Assembly: GCA_903772945.1 (NCBI GenBank)
Contig: CAICTM010000646.1
Span: forward strand, 1-54,915
DNA from: Seminavis robusta
Taxonomy: Eukaryota > Bacillariophyta > Bacillariophyceae > Naviculales > Naviculaceae
DNA length: 54,915 nt
Direction: 5' to 3'
The translations under genes were made by a program, and so were the position numbers. Of this stretch, positions 42,732 through 52,761 are shown piece after piece. Under the pieces are notes generated by a model. The model was not told the origin of the DNA, made no database searches, and saw only the letters and a list, made by a program, of their open reading frames with translations. Each line of letters starts with the position of its first letter. Position 1 is the stretch's first letter.

Positions 42732-44055
42732 ATGATATCGATTTGCTTTCGCATAGCTGTGATCGTAGCTGCCTATGGGACGCCATTGCTCTCGGATGCC
42801 CTATTGGACGTGCCTGCTCCATCCAATCTTCCAATCTTGTTTGACTCGAGCAATCACCTCCACCGATCCTTGGCCTACCATCCAGAACAACCAGCTCGCG
42901 TGGAAGCCTGTGTAAAAGCTCTACAAGAGTATCAGCAGGAGTCCTCATGTTCTCGAAGGCTCACATTGATCGACGTTTCTGCAGATACTCCTGGCTATGA
43001 AGAGTCAGATTCAGAGGACTCTATCCGCCGTCAAACCATTTCTGACGCCGAATTGGAGCAGGCCCGTAATGTGTTGCTCCAAATACACGATCCCAGCGTG
43101 GTTACAAATGTGGAAAAGCGATGCCAGCAATCCAAGCAGCATAGAATCGACGAAGGACAAGATCCATTGGGTTTCATTGGTTACGTGGATGACGATACGT
43201 ATTTGACAACAATGAGTTACGATGTTTGTCTCCGTGCCACTGCAACGTGGATGAGAGCCATTACTTGGTTGTATCAACAGCAGAAGCAGAATCGTGATGG
43301 AGGCACCACTGAAACGTCAATCCCAGCATCCGCCAAGTCCAACGGTTCACTCAGGCATCCTACAGCCATGGCACTGACCAGACCTCCAGGACATCACGCA
43401 ACTCATGGCATGTCCAACGGGTTTTGTCTCTTCAATTTTGCAGCTGCGGCTGCATACCACTATCAGCAACTTTCCACCACTGCCAAGATATCCATCTTGG
43501 ATTGGGATGTGCACTATGGACAAGGAGTAGCCGACATTGTCTCCAAGTATCCGGACACTATTCGGTACGCTTCCATCCACCAATCCCCGGGTAAGTCGAG
43601 TTTCGGCTTTTTGGATCGCTTTGAAAACTACTTTTTGTTCTCCTTCCTCATTTCCCCATCCAGCTTTTCCATACATGGGGACGAAACGAGAGATTAGAGG
43701 CAACACTTTGACCATTCCAATGGCCGCAGAGACAACTTGGAGGTGTGGATATGAAACCTACCTCGAGGAGGCCTTGAACTTCTTGTTTGCTAGTGACCAT
43801 CAACCAGATCTGGTCATTGTCTGTGCGGGATACGATGCGCTCGACAGCGATGAGCTGGCCAGCGTCAGCCTGAACGCTGCAGACTATGGACGCATGACTC
43901 GTTCGTTGATGGGCAAGATCAAGGAGTCCTCTGGAAAAAAGTCAGTGGCATTTTTATTGGGATTGGAAGGCGGGTACCAGCTGCGGCACATGGCTGGAGG
44001 AGGCAATCTACAACAGGCTGTGGTGGAAACGGTCAAAGCACTTTTAGAGCAATAG
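42732..44055 (+). CDS. Histone deacetylase family protein with signal-like N-terminus, 416 aa
   Basis: Exons 42732-43590 and 43664-44055; the 73-bp GTAAGT...CCAG intron splits SIHQSP from AFPYMGTKR and joins in frame. The first ATG of the frame is at 42732. HDAC motifs: RPPGHHATHG (tandem His 221/222), ILDWDVHYGQG with zinc ligands D259 and H261, CAGYDAL with ligand D344, and LEGGYQL with the catalytic Tyr391. The usual DWDVHHGNGT is DWDVHYGQG, so the residue after the zinc-ligand His is Tyr and Asn is Gln. The N-terminus MISICFRIAVIVAAYGTPLL followed by SDALLDVPAPSN looks like a signal peptide, unusual for a nuclear HDAC. Zinc-dependent deacetylase activity on lysine or polyamine substrates is likely. 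The layout resembles class II/AcuC-like enzymes more than class I. Confidence 0.87.
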
Positions 44056-44201
44056 CCGGAACAAAGGGACGAGAAGGTAAGAAGCGTGGGACAACTGGCA
44101 GCTAGCTGGCAACGACTCAGGTGCAAAGTACGAGTACGAGCTTTGTCAAAACTGGATGTCTAAGGTGTTTCTACCTATGGATCAAATTTGTGATGTATAC
44201 T

Positions 44202-46121
44202 TTATTCGCAGCACCTCACAAGGCTGCAGTTGGCTGTGATCACGAGGTCGCCTGCTTTTTGTCGGAGACAGAGCTCCTCGGGGATCTCACCGGTGACGCT
44301 CGTGCCACTAATGTCCAAGACCTCCAACGTGGAGCTGATGTGAGCTAGCTCCGCTGGAAGCGCCCCAGTGACGCCTTGATTTCCAGACAAGTCAAGATTT
44401 TGGAGCGAGCTCAAGAGCCCTAATTCCGAAGGCACACTTCCATAGAAGTGGTTGTGCCCCAAGCCAAGGTACGTCAGGTTGGGCGTGTTCTGGACCTCAG
44501 ATGGTACAGTGCCTTCAAACTTGTTGTCCGTCACATTCCAGACTTCCAGTTTAGGAAACAATGGAAGTGCCACATGGATGTTGCCTTCGAACTGGTTTCC
44601 GTCCAGCTTAACAACCCGGAGCTTGGGGGCCGTCATGCCAGCGCTGACCCGTATAGGTCCTGCCAACCTGTTATTTGAGAGGATAAACTCACGGAGGCAG
44701 AGTTCGCCTGGTGAGAAGACTGGAAGCATGCCATGGAGTCCATTACTCGAATAGTCAATCCTGCGCAAATTTGGTAGCTGAGCTTCTTGCTCCATCAACC
44801 CGCTCAAGTTGTTCTCGGAAAGCTCTTGGAGGATCACCCTGCCTTGCTCGTCACAATTGGACGATGATGTTGACTCGTTTCTCGTGCGGCTGTACCAGTG
44901 GCACTCTGATACGTTATATGACAGCCAGTCATCGTTGCGTAACCAGGTTTCGCCACCGGTTGCAAAGTAGTGGACTGCCATGGCAAATCTCTGTTGCTTT
45001 CGAAACGGAGAGTACAACTGGAAAGAGGGATCTTGTGACAACCAAGCATTTGCCTTGTACTGAGGACTGGAGGTGTCTCCTTGGATCTTCTCGATAGTGG
45101 CAGTTGGGAGGTCTTCATCGAATGGTAGATAGTGCAAGTCTGTTTCCTCCTGTTTATCATTCGTTTGCTCATTGACACTATCACGCATGCCAAGATGGTC
45201 TTCGTCCAGGGGTGAAGATGAGAAACTCTTGTGGTTCATCATCAGCAGGCCAATGGTGAAGGCAACGACCCACAACAAGCTCACGACCTTGAGCAGCATT
45301 AGGAACTTCCTGGAAAAGAGTTTAGTGTCAGCGTCGTCGCTTTCTTGGTCTGGTAGTGTCTCTGCCGGTACCTCTAGAACATCTTCGAGAGCAATGGTAC
45401 CGGTACCAGCTTGAGTTGCACCATTTTCGACATCAAACACCAGGGAAGCATGTAGAGGATCGCCCAGGTAGCCAGAACTGAATGAGTCGTCCACACTGAA
45501 TGGCTTGGATACGGTTCGGTCGTCAGCATCGATCCCCCCAATCCCTGCCACTCGAAAGGCTCCCGGCAACCGTGACATCTGACAAATCTGCACTCGTCGC
45601 AAGACTGTGCGTTGGACTTCTTCGGAAGTCAATGGCTGGCTTCCCGTGCTCGTCATGGCCACACGCTCTGATTCATCTTTTTTTGCCGCCAATGGCATGG
45701 ATCTAAAGGCTTCTTTCCCCGATGACAATCTCTGTGGTCGCTTCTCCTGCGTCCTTGTAGCTCTCCGTTCAGCGCTGCCCACCTTGGTAGCTGCTTCTTC
45801 ATCAACAGCTGCTTGACTATGGTCTCCTTGACTACTATGGTCCAAGACCAACATTGCGGCTGCCTTTGCCTGAAGGTCTATCGCTGCCTTTTCGTCATGG
45901 AGGTATGACGAGGCGGGAACACGAGTGCCCGCTTGACGACCACGTACTGCGACTGCCTTGGAGTCCCATTCCGATGCTTTGGCGGCCATTTCGGGTGCAA
46001 CCTTTGATGAAGTAGAGGAGGAGGTTGGGATCACAAGAGGAGGAGGGCGTTTGGAGTCTAGATCATTGCCACCAACAGCGTTATTGGCTGAAGAAGAGGA
46101 TGAGGAGGAGGAGGGTTCCAT
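44202..46121 (-). CDS. LRR single-pass membrane protein, 639 aa, intronless
   Basis: ATG at 46121 followed by MEPSSSSSSSS. Residues 1-270 are low complexity and presumably cytoplasmic, with a conserved-looking patch QMSRLPGAFRVAGIGGIDAD at about 181-200. Residues 273-295 (FLMLLKVVSLLWVVAFTIGL) are a membrane helix. The ectodomain has a plant-like LRR cap (AMAVHYFATGGETWLRNDDW and CHWYSRTR...CDEQGRV, about 380-425), then about seven LRRs (430-615) such as LQNLDLSGNQGVTGALPAEL and LEVLDISGTSVTGEIPEEL. It ends with a Cys-rich tail (CSLVRCCE). Same architecture as the protein at 7455-9630, but without introns. No kinase or other output domain. It ends 146 bp from the convergent HDAC gene. Confidence 0.85.
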   Translation of the reverse strand: MEPSSSSSSSSANNAVGGNDLDSKRPPPLVIPTSSSTSSKVAPEMAAKASEWDSKAVAVRGRQAGTRVPASSYLHDEKAAIDLQAKAAAMLVLDHSSQGDHSQAAVDEEAATKVGSAERRATRTQEKRPQRLSSGKEAFRSMPLAAKKDESERVAMTSTGSQPLTSEEVQRTVLRRVQICQMSRLPGAFRVAGIGGIDADDRTVSKPFSVDDSFSSGYLGDPLHASLVFDVENGATQAGTGTIALEDVLEVPAETLPDQESDDADTKLFSRKFLMLLKVVSLLWVVAFTIGLLMMNHKSFSSSPLDEDHLGMRDSVNEQTNDKQEETDLHYLPFDEDLPTATIEKIQGDTSSPQYKANAWLSQDPSFQLYSPFRKQQRFAMAVHYFATGGETWLRNDDWLSYNVSECHWYSRTRNESTSSSNCDEQGRVILQELSENNLSGLMEQEAQLPNLRRIDYSSNGLHGMLPVFSPGELCLREFILSNNRLAGPIRVSAGMTAPKLRVVKLDGNQFEGNIHVALPLFPKLEVWNVTDNKFEGTVPSEVQNTPNLTYLGLGHNHFYGSVPSELGLLSSLQNLDLSGNQGVTGALPAELAHISSTLEVLDISGTSVTGEIPEELCLRQKAGDLVITANCSLVRCCE

Positions 46122-47071
46122 GGTTTTCGATTCTGTATTGTAGCTCTTTACCTCTAGTGTTAGCAGTAGCTAGCTAGCTCCTTCTGTGAGCATAGTCAGC
46201 ACATTGTGAACTGGCCAAGTGGAGAAGGGATACTATTTATTTGCGATGGTTTCGACGCGTCGGTCACTGACAATATTCCCTGTCCACTCGTTAGATTCTC
46301 AGAATTACAGTAGTTATTGCAGAGCCATTAACAGCCAAATCCCAAGACTATTACAGGAAAAGGTGGGAGCTTTGTTGGGATGTTGGGATCTTCAGTGGCA
46401 ACCACGGCAACCACCACGCAGATTGAAGGTTCATCGAGGCTGTAGATTGACTGGGTGAGCAAAACGTGAAGCGAAGCCTTTAACGCAAAAAGAATCCAAT
46501 CCAGAAACCAGACATCCAGACTTCCAGTGAATGGCAAATAGGAATTAATATTGGTGAGTGTGTTTTAAAAGTTGAGAAAATGTACAGTACTAAACAAGGA
46601 TAGTGTGAAAAACTCGAAGGGCCATTAATACTAGTATGTCTTCGGTCACAGAACAAGTCTTAGTCTGGTATGTGTCTTGATAAAGTGATTCCTCCACGTC
46701 AACACTTCCAGTTTCCAGTACTCGACTTGGTCTTCTCCCCTAATTAAAAAAGGCAATTCCATCATTCAGAAACATCTTGCGTCATCAGCCGGTCATCATC
46801 TTGTCACCAATGACCCGTACGGTATGAGCTCCCACATAGCCACTTTCCATCCCCGATTTCAAATAAGTTGCGAACCACAAGTCAACGGAGGAAAAGGTGC
46901 GAGCGCACCCCTTATTTACGCACGCAGGCCAGTAAACAAGGCTCACTTTCTCATGGCCATCCACAAAATCGCTCATTTTCGTGTTTGTTTCATACGAATG
47001 TTGGTTTTCCTGTGTTGTGCTGTTACACGATAGCCAGTTACCGTAGCTAGTGATCGTACTCATCCGATCCC
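46122..47071. promoter_or_regulatory. Divergent upstream region of the second LRR gene and the ankyrin gene
   Basis: 950 bp; AGCTAGCTAGCT run at 46167-46178. No gene recognised. Confidence 0.4.
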
Positions 47072-48412
47072 ATGATCCTCGTTGTAAACAAACCAAAAAT
47101 CAAAGCAATGAATGATATAAAAGCTCATACTAGCAGCAGCTTACAGCAGCAGCCGTCGCTACCGGCAACTCTAGTCGGAGAAAACACGCCGTTGGTGGAG
47201 GCACGAAAGGCACTTCATTGCATTGGCAACAGCAAGAAGAGCCACAAGAATCAGATGCTCAGCTTTGCTCTCAAGTTTTACCAAAAGACGCAGGAGGATG
47301 AAATGAGATCATTCAACAAGGCTGCAGAGGAAGGAAACTTTGCCAAGATTATTTCTCTCTTGGCATCGCAAAGGACAGACGAGGATCGTTGTCGTCTACT
47401 GAATCACGCTCGACTGCGAAGTGCAGAGCTAGTAGTAAAATCCGTGAGTAGCAACTGCAGCAACAAAAACATGCGAACAGCCAATCACAAGGGTTGGTAT
47501 GACCTGACGCCTCTGGCTCTGGCAGCTATGAATGGCCATGCCAATGTCGTGGAATACTTGCTTCGTCAGGGAGCCGATCCCACTCTCCGTGGCAGTCCTA
47601 CCGAGAATAAGGATTTCAATGCTTTGGAGGCCGCCAAATATGGTGTCAAATCGGCACAGGAAGATGTCGATTCGGTCTTGACCAGCGGAAAGGAAGAATT
47701 GTTTCATTTTCACAATCAACAACAACAACGACACGAACGCTATAGCTCGTCTTTTTCTAGTAGTAGTACCGGTAGTAGTAGCCACGACGATTCCACAAGA
47801 ACTACAATTTCCACATCCACAGCATTGGCATATGCGCAGTCGCTGGTGGAGAAACAAGAACAATGTTTGCTCTGTCTGACCTTGTTGCAATCCGTGGTGC
47901 AATACTGGCCTCTGGCACAAGGTTACAGTTCTCACTATCGCAAAAGGACCTACACCAACAAGCCAAAGGATATCAAGGCTCTACGAGCATCATTGGATGC
48001 CATTACATTGGAAGGGCATGATCAGAATGGAAACAACAATCTGCCAGGTTCTCGTATGGCTTCGAATGAGTCCCTTGTGAATCGTCTTGCCGGGAAGATT
48101 GCGGCGGCTGCGTCAACGGAGCAACAACACGTCGAAGAACTACCCCAAGAAACGGTTGCGCCAGTGGTAGTTCGTTGCAATACACTAGACAAGGGCGGAG
48201 AAAAAGCGGCAACCACAACAATAGCAAAGACCAAGAAGCTGTCACCAACCAAACTCAAGACAAAAGTCTCCTCCAAGACAAAGACAAACCGAGGAAGGCG
48301 TCACTCGGATTCCTTCTGTATCCCTCCTCCACCCGCACTTCATCATCGACCAGTCCTGGCCCGTTTTCCTACGTTGCGGGACAAGAATGTTCCCAGCCTT
48401 CAGCTTGTGTAA
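47072..48412 (+). CDS. Ankyrin-repeat protein, 446 aa
   Basis: Intronless, ATG at 47072. Residues about 77-180 form ankyrin-type repeats: MRSFNKAAEEGNFAKIISLL and DLTPLALAAMNGHANVVEYL followed by LRQGADPTLRG are clear; the repeat between is partial. After it a Gln/His/Ser-rich linker (QQQQRHERYSSSFSSSSTGS) and a helical part (LVEKQEQCLLCLTLLQSVVQ). The last 120 residues are Lys/Thr-rich and basic (KLSPTKLKTKVSSKTKTNRG, RRHSDSFCIPPPP), possibly phosphorylated (RRHSDS) and nuclear. No enzyme domain. Ankyrin repeats bind proteins; the partner is unknown. Only one or two solid repeats are visible, so a neighbouring family with related folds is possible. Confidence 0.7.
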   Translation: MILVVNKPKIKAMNDIKAHTSSSLQQQPSLPATLVGENTPLVEARKALHCIGNSKKSHKNQMLSFALKFYQKTQEDEMRSFNKAAEEGNFAKIISLLASQRTDEDRCRLLNHARLRSAELVVKSVSSNCSNKNMRTANHKGWYDLTPLALAAMNGHANVVEYLLRQGADPTLRGSPTENKDFNALEAAKYGVKSAQEDVDSVLTSGKEELFHFHNQQQQRHERYSSSFSSSSTGSSSHDDSTRTTISTSTALAYAQSLVEKQEQCLLCLTLLQSVVQYWPLAQGYSSHYRKRTYTNKPKDIKALRASLDAITLEGHDQNGNNNLPGSRMASNESLVNRLAGKIAAAASTEQQHVEELPQETVAPVVVRCNTLDKGGEKAATTTIAKTKKLSPTKLKTKVSSKTKTNRGRRHSDSFCIPPPPALHHRPVLARFPTLRDKNVPSLQLV

Positions 48413-48794
48413 AAGAGACAAGGACACAAATTTTTAGAATTCCAACCAGCTTGGGCTCCGTTCATTTTTAGTTGGTATAAAATCAAATAATAGCACATAA
48501 TAAAGTCCATCATCAAATCCCAGGAATTTATCAATTTTAAGAAATATATAAAAGAGTTACCCTGTCATTTGTTCAATAGAGCGAGTACAGTACGGCAGAA
48601 ATCCGCAACGTGAATGTTGGCTACGTACCTCCGCCGCGTTGTGTTGTCTTTATTGGCAAGCAGAGCTGTGTTTCATAGCCATAGCCTTTTTATACCGTTA
48701 GGCCACAATACAATGTGTGCTGTTCCGGCTTTTCCTTCTCGTGGATAGGCCATGGTGTTGGTCCAGCAGTGCCCAGTGCAATCACGGCGCTGGG
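48413..48794. other. Convergent intergenic region
   Basis: A/T-rich stretch (48470-48560) with AATAAAATC/AATAATA/ACATAATAAAG strings that could serve as polyadenylation signals for the ankyrin gene. No gene. Confidence 0.4.
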
Positions 48795-50363
48795 CTATAC
48801 TATCGCACTCCTCGTGATTTCCATAAGTTTGCCCGGCAGCAAGTCCAGCCAGCCAGCAGTACAATTGTTGTCTTTCTTGGACCGTCGCTCTTCGAGTAAT
48901 TGCGACACCTTGAACGAGGACAAGTCCAATTCCTGAAAGAGCGCCGCACCGAGTGGAGATGCTTTGGCGTCCCATGGATAGGCAACGCGCCGCCCGTTTC
49001 CGAGTACCCTGAGCAAAAGTTGCGCATGGACGTCATTATCATCTGGGCTTTTGGTGGCATCATCATCCGCGTAGTTTGGCAGCGCTGGAACGATTCGTGC
49101 CATCATGTCATTCCACTTTCCAATCGGAATCGTCTCTTGTGATCCACTTGCATGATTGTCTTGGTTCTTGTTGTTGAGTTGTTCGGCGAGAAGGTCCAGT
49201 ATCATGTGGATTGTCAATTCTCGAACGGACATGTAATCTCGTAGCACTTGTAGATTGACAGTTGCTTGCCGTTGTTTTCCCTCTACTGTTTGCTCATCGA
49301 AGGATGGAAAGATCACCGTGGTATCCATGGGTCGTTGTCGTACCGATGCCAGTGCTGCTGACAAGTCTGCCACTGTGGCACTATTTTGGCTTTGTAATAT
49401 GGGAAACCACTCCGGCAAGAGCCGCCAGTTAGAATCGATAAATGCAGTGATATCCTCGTTGGCGAAGACCCCCAAGTCACTGTATGCCACACGCATGGCT
49501 TGGTGGAGTGCCGTTCTGGCGGCGGCATCGGGGTTGGTACTGCCTTCTGCAGAGGATTGTTGCCGAGTTCGTTGGAACAATGCATCGATAGCCGCGGGTG
49601 GTCGAAAGGGAATGGTGGCTTCAATGGCCACGACCATCTGCAGCAATTGTGGAGGTGTCAAGACACTTTGTAGCGTTTGTACGGCAACCAAGGCGGAAAG
49701 AAGTTCGTTGGTGCCTGGCGCTGTTATGGACCGCTGGGAAGGTGCTGCAATGTCAAAGATCGCGTAGACCATGGCAATGCGAGGCGTTGGAGGGGGCAGC
49801 AACGTGATGAGAGGAACGTTGTCATTTCTTGTAGTGGTGTCTTGTCGTACAATGTCTTGCAATAGTGCGGTTTGTGGGGGCGAGAGTTGTTTGTCGAGAG
49901 AGATGTAAATGACATCATGAAAGAGAATGGCCAACTTGGAGATTGGATCTGGCGTTTCTTGGTGTACCGAGCATTCCTGTTGATAGTATTGCAATACTTC
50001 CAAGACATGCTCTACATCATGGTACACTCTGGCCTTTGTGGTCATGGACTGATAGATGAGCTTGGCCCATTCGTCCAAGGATTCTTCCTTGCAATTCTCG
50101 CAATCAGCTGATGCCGCCAGACATTCCTGGAGGATTGCCTTGAAGCGGCTCAGGATATACTCGCCATTGTTGTTGGTTTCTTCCGGGCTGTTCATTTTCC
50201 TTAGTGATTGCTTGCTTCGTATTACTTTGTGATGGCCACGGCCGCCGTGAAGAAGATTGTGTGAGAGCTGTTTGGTGTCAGTCGTGTCGTGGCGATCTGG
50301 ATCCTGGATCTTTCCTCCAGAGTTGGACGTCATGTGCGTGACTGAATCAGGCGTTTCGCTCAT
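48795..50363 (-). CDS. HD-domain metal-dependent phosphohydrolase-like protein, 522 aa
   Basis: ATG at 50363, no intron. After a His/Ser-rich N-terminus, residues about 95-330 match the pattern of the bacterial predicted HD phosphohydrolases (COG4339 type): LIYQSMTTKARVYHDVEHVL with the first His pair (about 113-119), KLAILFHDVIY with the HD pair (about 142-152), a long helical region, then MRVAYSDLGVFANEDITAFI (D-L-x-x-x-A motif, about 310). His-His-Asp-Asp residues needed to bind metal are present. The substrate is not known for this family. Residues 340-522 are helical without a recognised domain. It is transcribed divergently from the GPALPP1-like gene with only 120 bp between start codons. 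Confidence 0.75.
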   Translation of the reverse strand: MSETPDSVTHMTSNSGGKIQDPDRHDTTDTKQLSHNLLHGGRGHHKVIRSKQSLRKMNSPEETNNNGEYILSRFKAILQECLAASADCENCKEESLDEWAKLIYQSMTTKARVYHDVEHVLEVLQYYQQECSVHQETPDPISKLAILFHDVIYISLDKQLSPPQTALLQDIVRQDTTTRNDNVPLITLLPPPTPRIAMVYAIFDIAAPSQRSITAPGTNELLSALVAVQTLQSVLTPPQLLQMVVAIEATIPFRPPAAIDALFQRTRQQSSAEGSTNPDAAARTALHQAMRVAYSDLGVFANEDITAFIDSNWRLLPEWFPILQSQNSATVADLSAALASVRQRPMDTTVIFPSFDEQTVEGKQRQATVNLQVLRDYMSVRELTIHMILDLLAEQLNNKNQDNHASGSQETIPIGKWNDMMARIVPALPNYADDDATKSPDDNDVHAQLLLRVLGNGRRVAYPWDAKASPLGAALFQELDLSSFKVSQLLEERRSKKDNNCTAGWLDLLPGKLMEITRSAIV

Positions 50364-50483
50364 TCCTGGGCTCCCAGCAACCCCTCAACAAACTCAAAAC
50401 ACTTGTGACATGCGACACAACTCCCAATCTCCATCGACCTTCCAACCTGAAAATATAGAGACAGCCGACACAAGCCACCAAAG
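50364..50483. promoter_or_regulatory. Compact bidirectional promoter, 120 bp
   Basis: The entire space between the start codons of the HD-domain gene (minus) and the GPALPP1-like gene (plus). Both 5' UTRs and the shared promoter must fit in or overlap the genes. Confidence 0.6.
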
Positions 50484-52361
50484 ATGGGACGAGGAGATCG
50501 ACGACGGTCCAAGGATGACGATGACGACGACGACAAGTCTACCAGTAGTCGAGAGGATGACAGGCGACGGCACAAGTCGAAACGAAAGGATTCTCGAAAG
50601 CGCAGCCGACGAGACGGTGACGATGACGATGAGGACGACAGTCGCTCCAAGAAGAAACGTCGAGAGCGCAAGAAATCTAAACAACGAAAACCTTCCAGTG
50701 ACGACGATTCATCATCGTCTCGAAAAGATAGCAAGAAGAAACGAAAGAAACACGAGAAAAAACACAAGAAAAAGCATGACAAGAAAGATCGCAAGAAAAA
50801 GAAACACAAGCGAGGGGACAGTGGTAGTGAGGAGGAGAGTCGACAACAACCACAATCAGCAACTGGAAATGACAACAACGAAAAATTGGCGCGCAACTAC
50901 GTCTTGGCAGATGCCCTACATCAACTCTTGACGGATCACCCGACTCCTGCCATGGCAGTGGATACGCTGCCACTGGTGTTGATCAAATTGGGAGGAGGAA
51001 CCTCGTTGGATTTGAGACAAATGCCAGATCAAAGTGCCGCCGCCGGAATTCAACTCGTCTTGAAAGCACTCGAACCGTTTGGAGTCACGCAAGAAGAAGA
51101 CACTCGAATGTGGAAATGGCCACCCGGTGCCAAGAGTAAGGATGAACGACTCTTGCTTCGAATTGTTCGAACATTGCTCAATGAAATTGGGTTCACTATG
51201 GAAGCCATTGAGAAACATCACCAACAGAAACAGCAACCGCCAAAACAACAAAAACAAAAAGAACTAGACGCTGATTCACAAGAAGAAAAGAAGCCACCGG
51301 CCAAGACCCAACAACAAGATCAGGAATCCGATCTGATCCACATCAAACAAGACACTATGAAAATGTTGCAGTCCTTCCAATCGTCACAAAACAACAACAA
51401 AGAGGACAACGACAGCAAACCGCCTTCGACGTTACCCGGAGAGCTGGGTGGCCTCTGCAACATGATTCTAGAAGGAGAAAGCATTGCTTTGGATGGATTG
51501 CCGGATCCCAAACTACGCACGGCGCTGGAAGGCTTGTTTCAGCAATGTGGCCTGGAATTGTGCGAAATGGAGCCAGATTCCGACAACGACGAGGACGGTG
51601 ACAACGACAATTCTGATAACAACAAAGAAATGGGATATGGTTTACCCGAGACATTGGAACAACAAAATCAAGTCAAAGCCAAGCTTTTGTCTGTTATGAA
51701 GGCCTGTGAAACCATGGCCGCGAATCCAAATACAACCATACCAAAATTGCAAAAGGGACCCATGCGCATGCCGGCAGGGTATCAAGCTCCTCCCGAAGAA
51801 AGCAGCGACGACGAGGAAGGACCCGTGCAAGTGGGAGACATATTGGCCAAACGAAACGATACGGCCGTCATGTCCAAGGAAGATATTAAGCGACAAGCCG
51901 AACTGAGAGCACGACAATTACGAGGGGCTGTCACGGGGGTCGACGAACTCATGTCGACCGATCCCAATCAACGTGAAGAATGGATGCTGGTGCCAGGCAA
52001 ATTCGATTTCCTCTCATCCATCAAGGCAGGCAATCCCATGAAGAGTCGAACCTTTGCGGCCAAGAGTAAAGCAGAGCGCGACGATGAACAAGAGTATGTC
52101 GACCCAAAGATCCAAGCCGAAATGAATGCCATTATCCAGGCGCATACGGATGCACGAGGCCCCACACTGGTGGAACAGCATCGTTTGAATAAAGAAAAAG
52201 AACGACAGGCTGCAGCAGCTGGGGGAGGCACAAATGGACAATGGAATTGGAATCGGGACAAAGATTTGGATTCTGGAAGGCGCGTGGACAAGAATGCCTT
52301 GAACATGGTTCTGGGAGGTGCCAACAAGGATCTCAAGAGCAAATTTCATGGTGGTTTCTGA
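50484..52361 (+). CDS. GPALPP1/DUF3752-like protein, 625 aa
   Basis: ATG at 50484, no intron. Residues 1-120 are a striking acidic/basic low-complexity region (GRGDRRRSKDDDDDDDKSTS, KKHEKKHKKKHDKKDRKKKK), a nuclear localisation-rich tail like those of splicing-associated proteins. Residues 135-235 form a helical domain (NYVLADALHQLLTDHPTPAM), followed by Gln-rich linkers. The C-terminal half has the DUF3752 arrangement: GPMRMPAGYQAPPEESSDDE (GPALPP-type motif, about 432), REEWMLVPGKFDFLSSIKAG with KSRTFAAKSK (about 495-525), and the terminal NWNRDKDLDSGRRVDKNALN ending LKSKFHGGF. Animal GPALPP1 and fungal DUF3752 proteins are nuclear and poorly understood. The N-terminal helical domain is an extra that I do not recognise. 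Confidence 0.8.
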   Translation: MGRGDRRRSKDDDDDDDKSTSSREDDRRRHKSKRKDSRKRSRRDGDDDDEDDSRSKKKRRERKKSKQRKPSSDDDSSSSRKDSKKKRKKHEKKHKKKHDKKDRKKKKHKRGDSGSEEESRQQPQSATGNDNNEKLARNYVLADALHQLLTDHPTPAMAVDTLPLVLIKLGGGTSLDLRQMPDQSAAAGIQLVLKALEPFGVTQEEDTRMWKWPPGAKSKDERLLLRIVRTLLNEIGFTMEAIEKHHQQKQQPPKQQKQKELDADSQEEKKPPAKTQQQDQESDLIHIKQDTMKMLQSFQSSQNNNKEDNDSKPPSTLPGELGGLCNMILEGESIALDGLPDPKLRTALEGLFQQCGLELCEMEPDSDNDEDGDNDNSDNNKEMGYGLPETLEQQNQVKAKLLSVMKACETMAANPNTTIPKLQKGPMRMPAGYQAPPEESSDDEEGPVQVGDILAKRNDTAVMSKEDIKRQAELRARQLRGAVTGVDELMSTDPNQREEWMLVPGKFDFLSSIKAGNPMKSRTFAAKSKAERDDEQEYVDPKIQAEMNAIIQAHTDARGPTLVEQHRLNKEKERQAAAAGGGTNGQWNWNRDKDLDSGRRVDKNALNMVLGGANKDLKSKFHGGF

Positions 52362-52761
52362 GTGACTCAGGTGTTTTTCTTTTCTACTGTAAGGTTTGTT
52401 AGTTGTTACCCAGCTACTGATAATTATAATACACGTACTGTACATGTTGGTGTCCGTGCTTTCATGAGGGCCTTTGCTGGGATACGCGTGCAACTGTACG
52501 GTATGTAGTTATATATTTACATGCTGGAATATGTGCGACTTTTGAAGCTGCTGGAGAGTTCCAGTCGATGCATGTTCGTGTTTATAAAAGACAACTTACC
52601 CAATAAGTTGTTTCTATCGGTATGGTATCCTCGGAAGATGGAGTTATGAATTCAGTGGATGCTTAGTGTTTGGATGGATGGAGGTCGAAAACTGTTTGGA
52701 TTCGCTCTCTACGAATGCAGTTTTCCCAGGAGTTATCTGCTCACATGAAAAGTAAAGTGGC
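52362..52761. other. Intergenic region
   Basis: 3' flank of the GPALPP1-like gene. No gene recognised; it may contain a downstream exon of the neighbouring minus-strand gene. Confidence 0.35.

Noticed and set aside
42138..42948. Minus-strand frames of 99 and 182 codons
   Set aside because: They overlap the HDAC first exon and its leader in antisense; no motif.
50360..50896. Minus-strand Ser/Phe/Leu-rich frame of 178 codons
   Set aside because: Mirror of the Asp/Lys/Arg-rich N-terminus of the GPALPP1-like gene.
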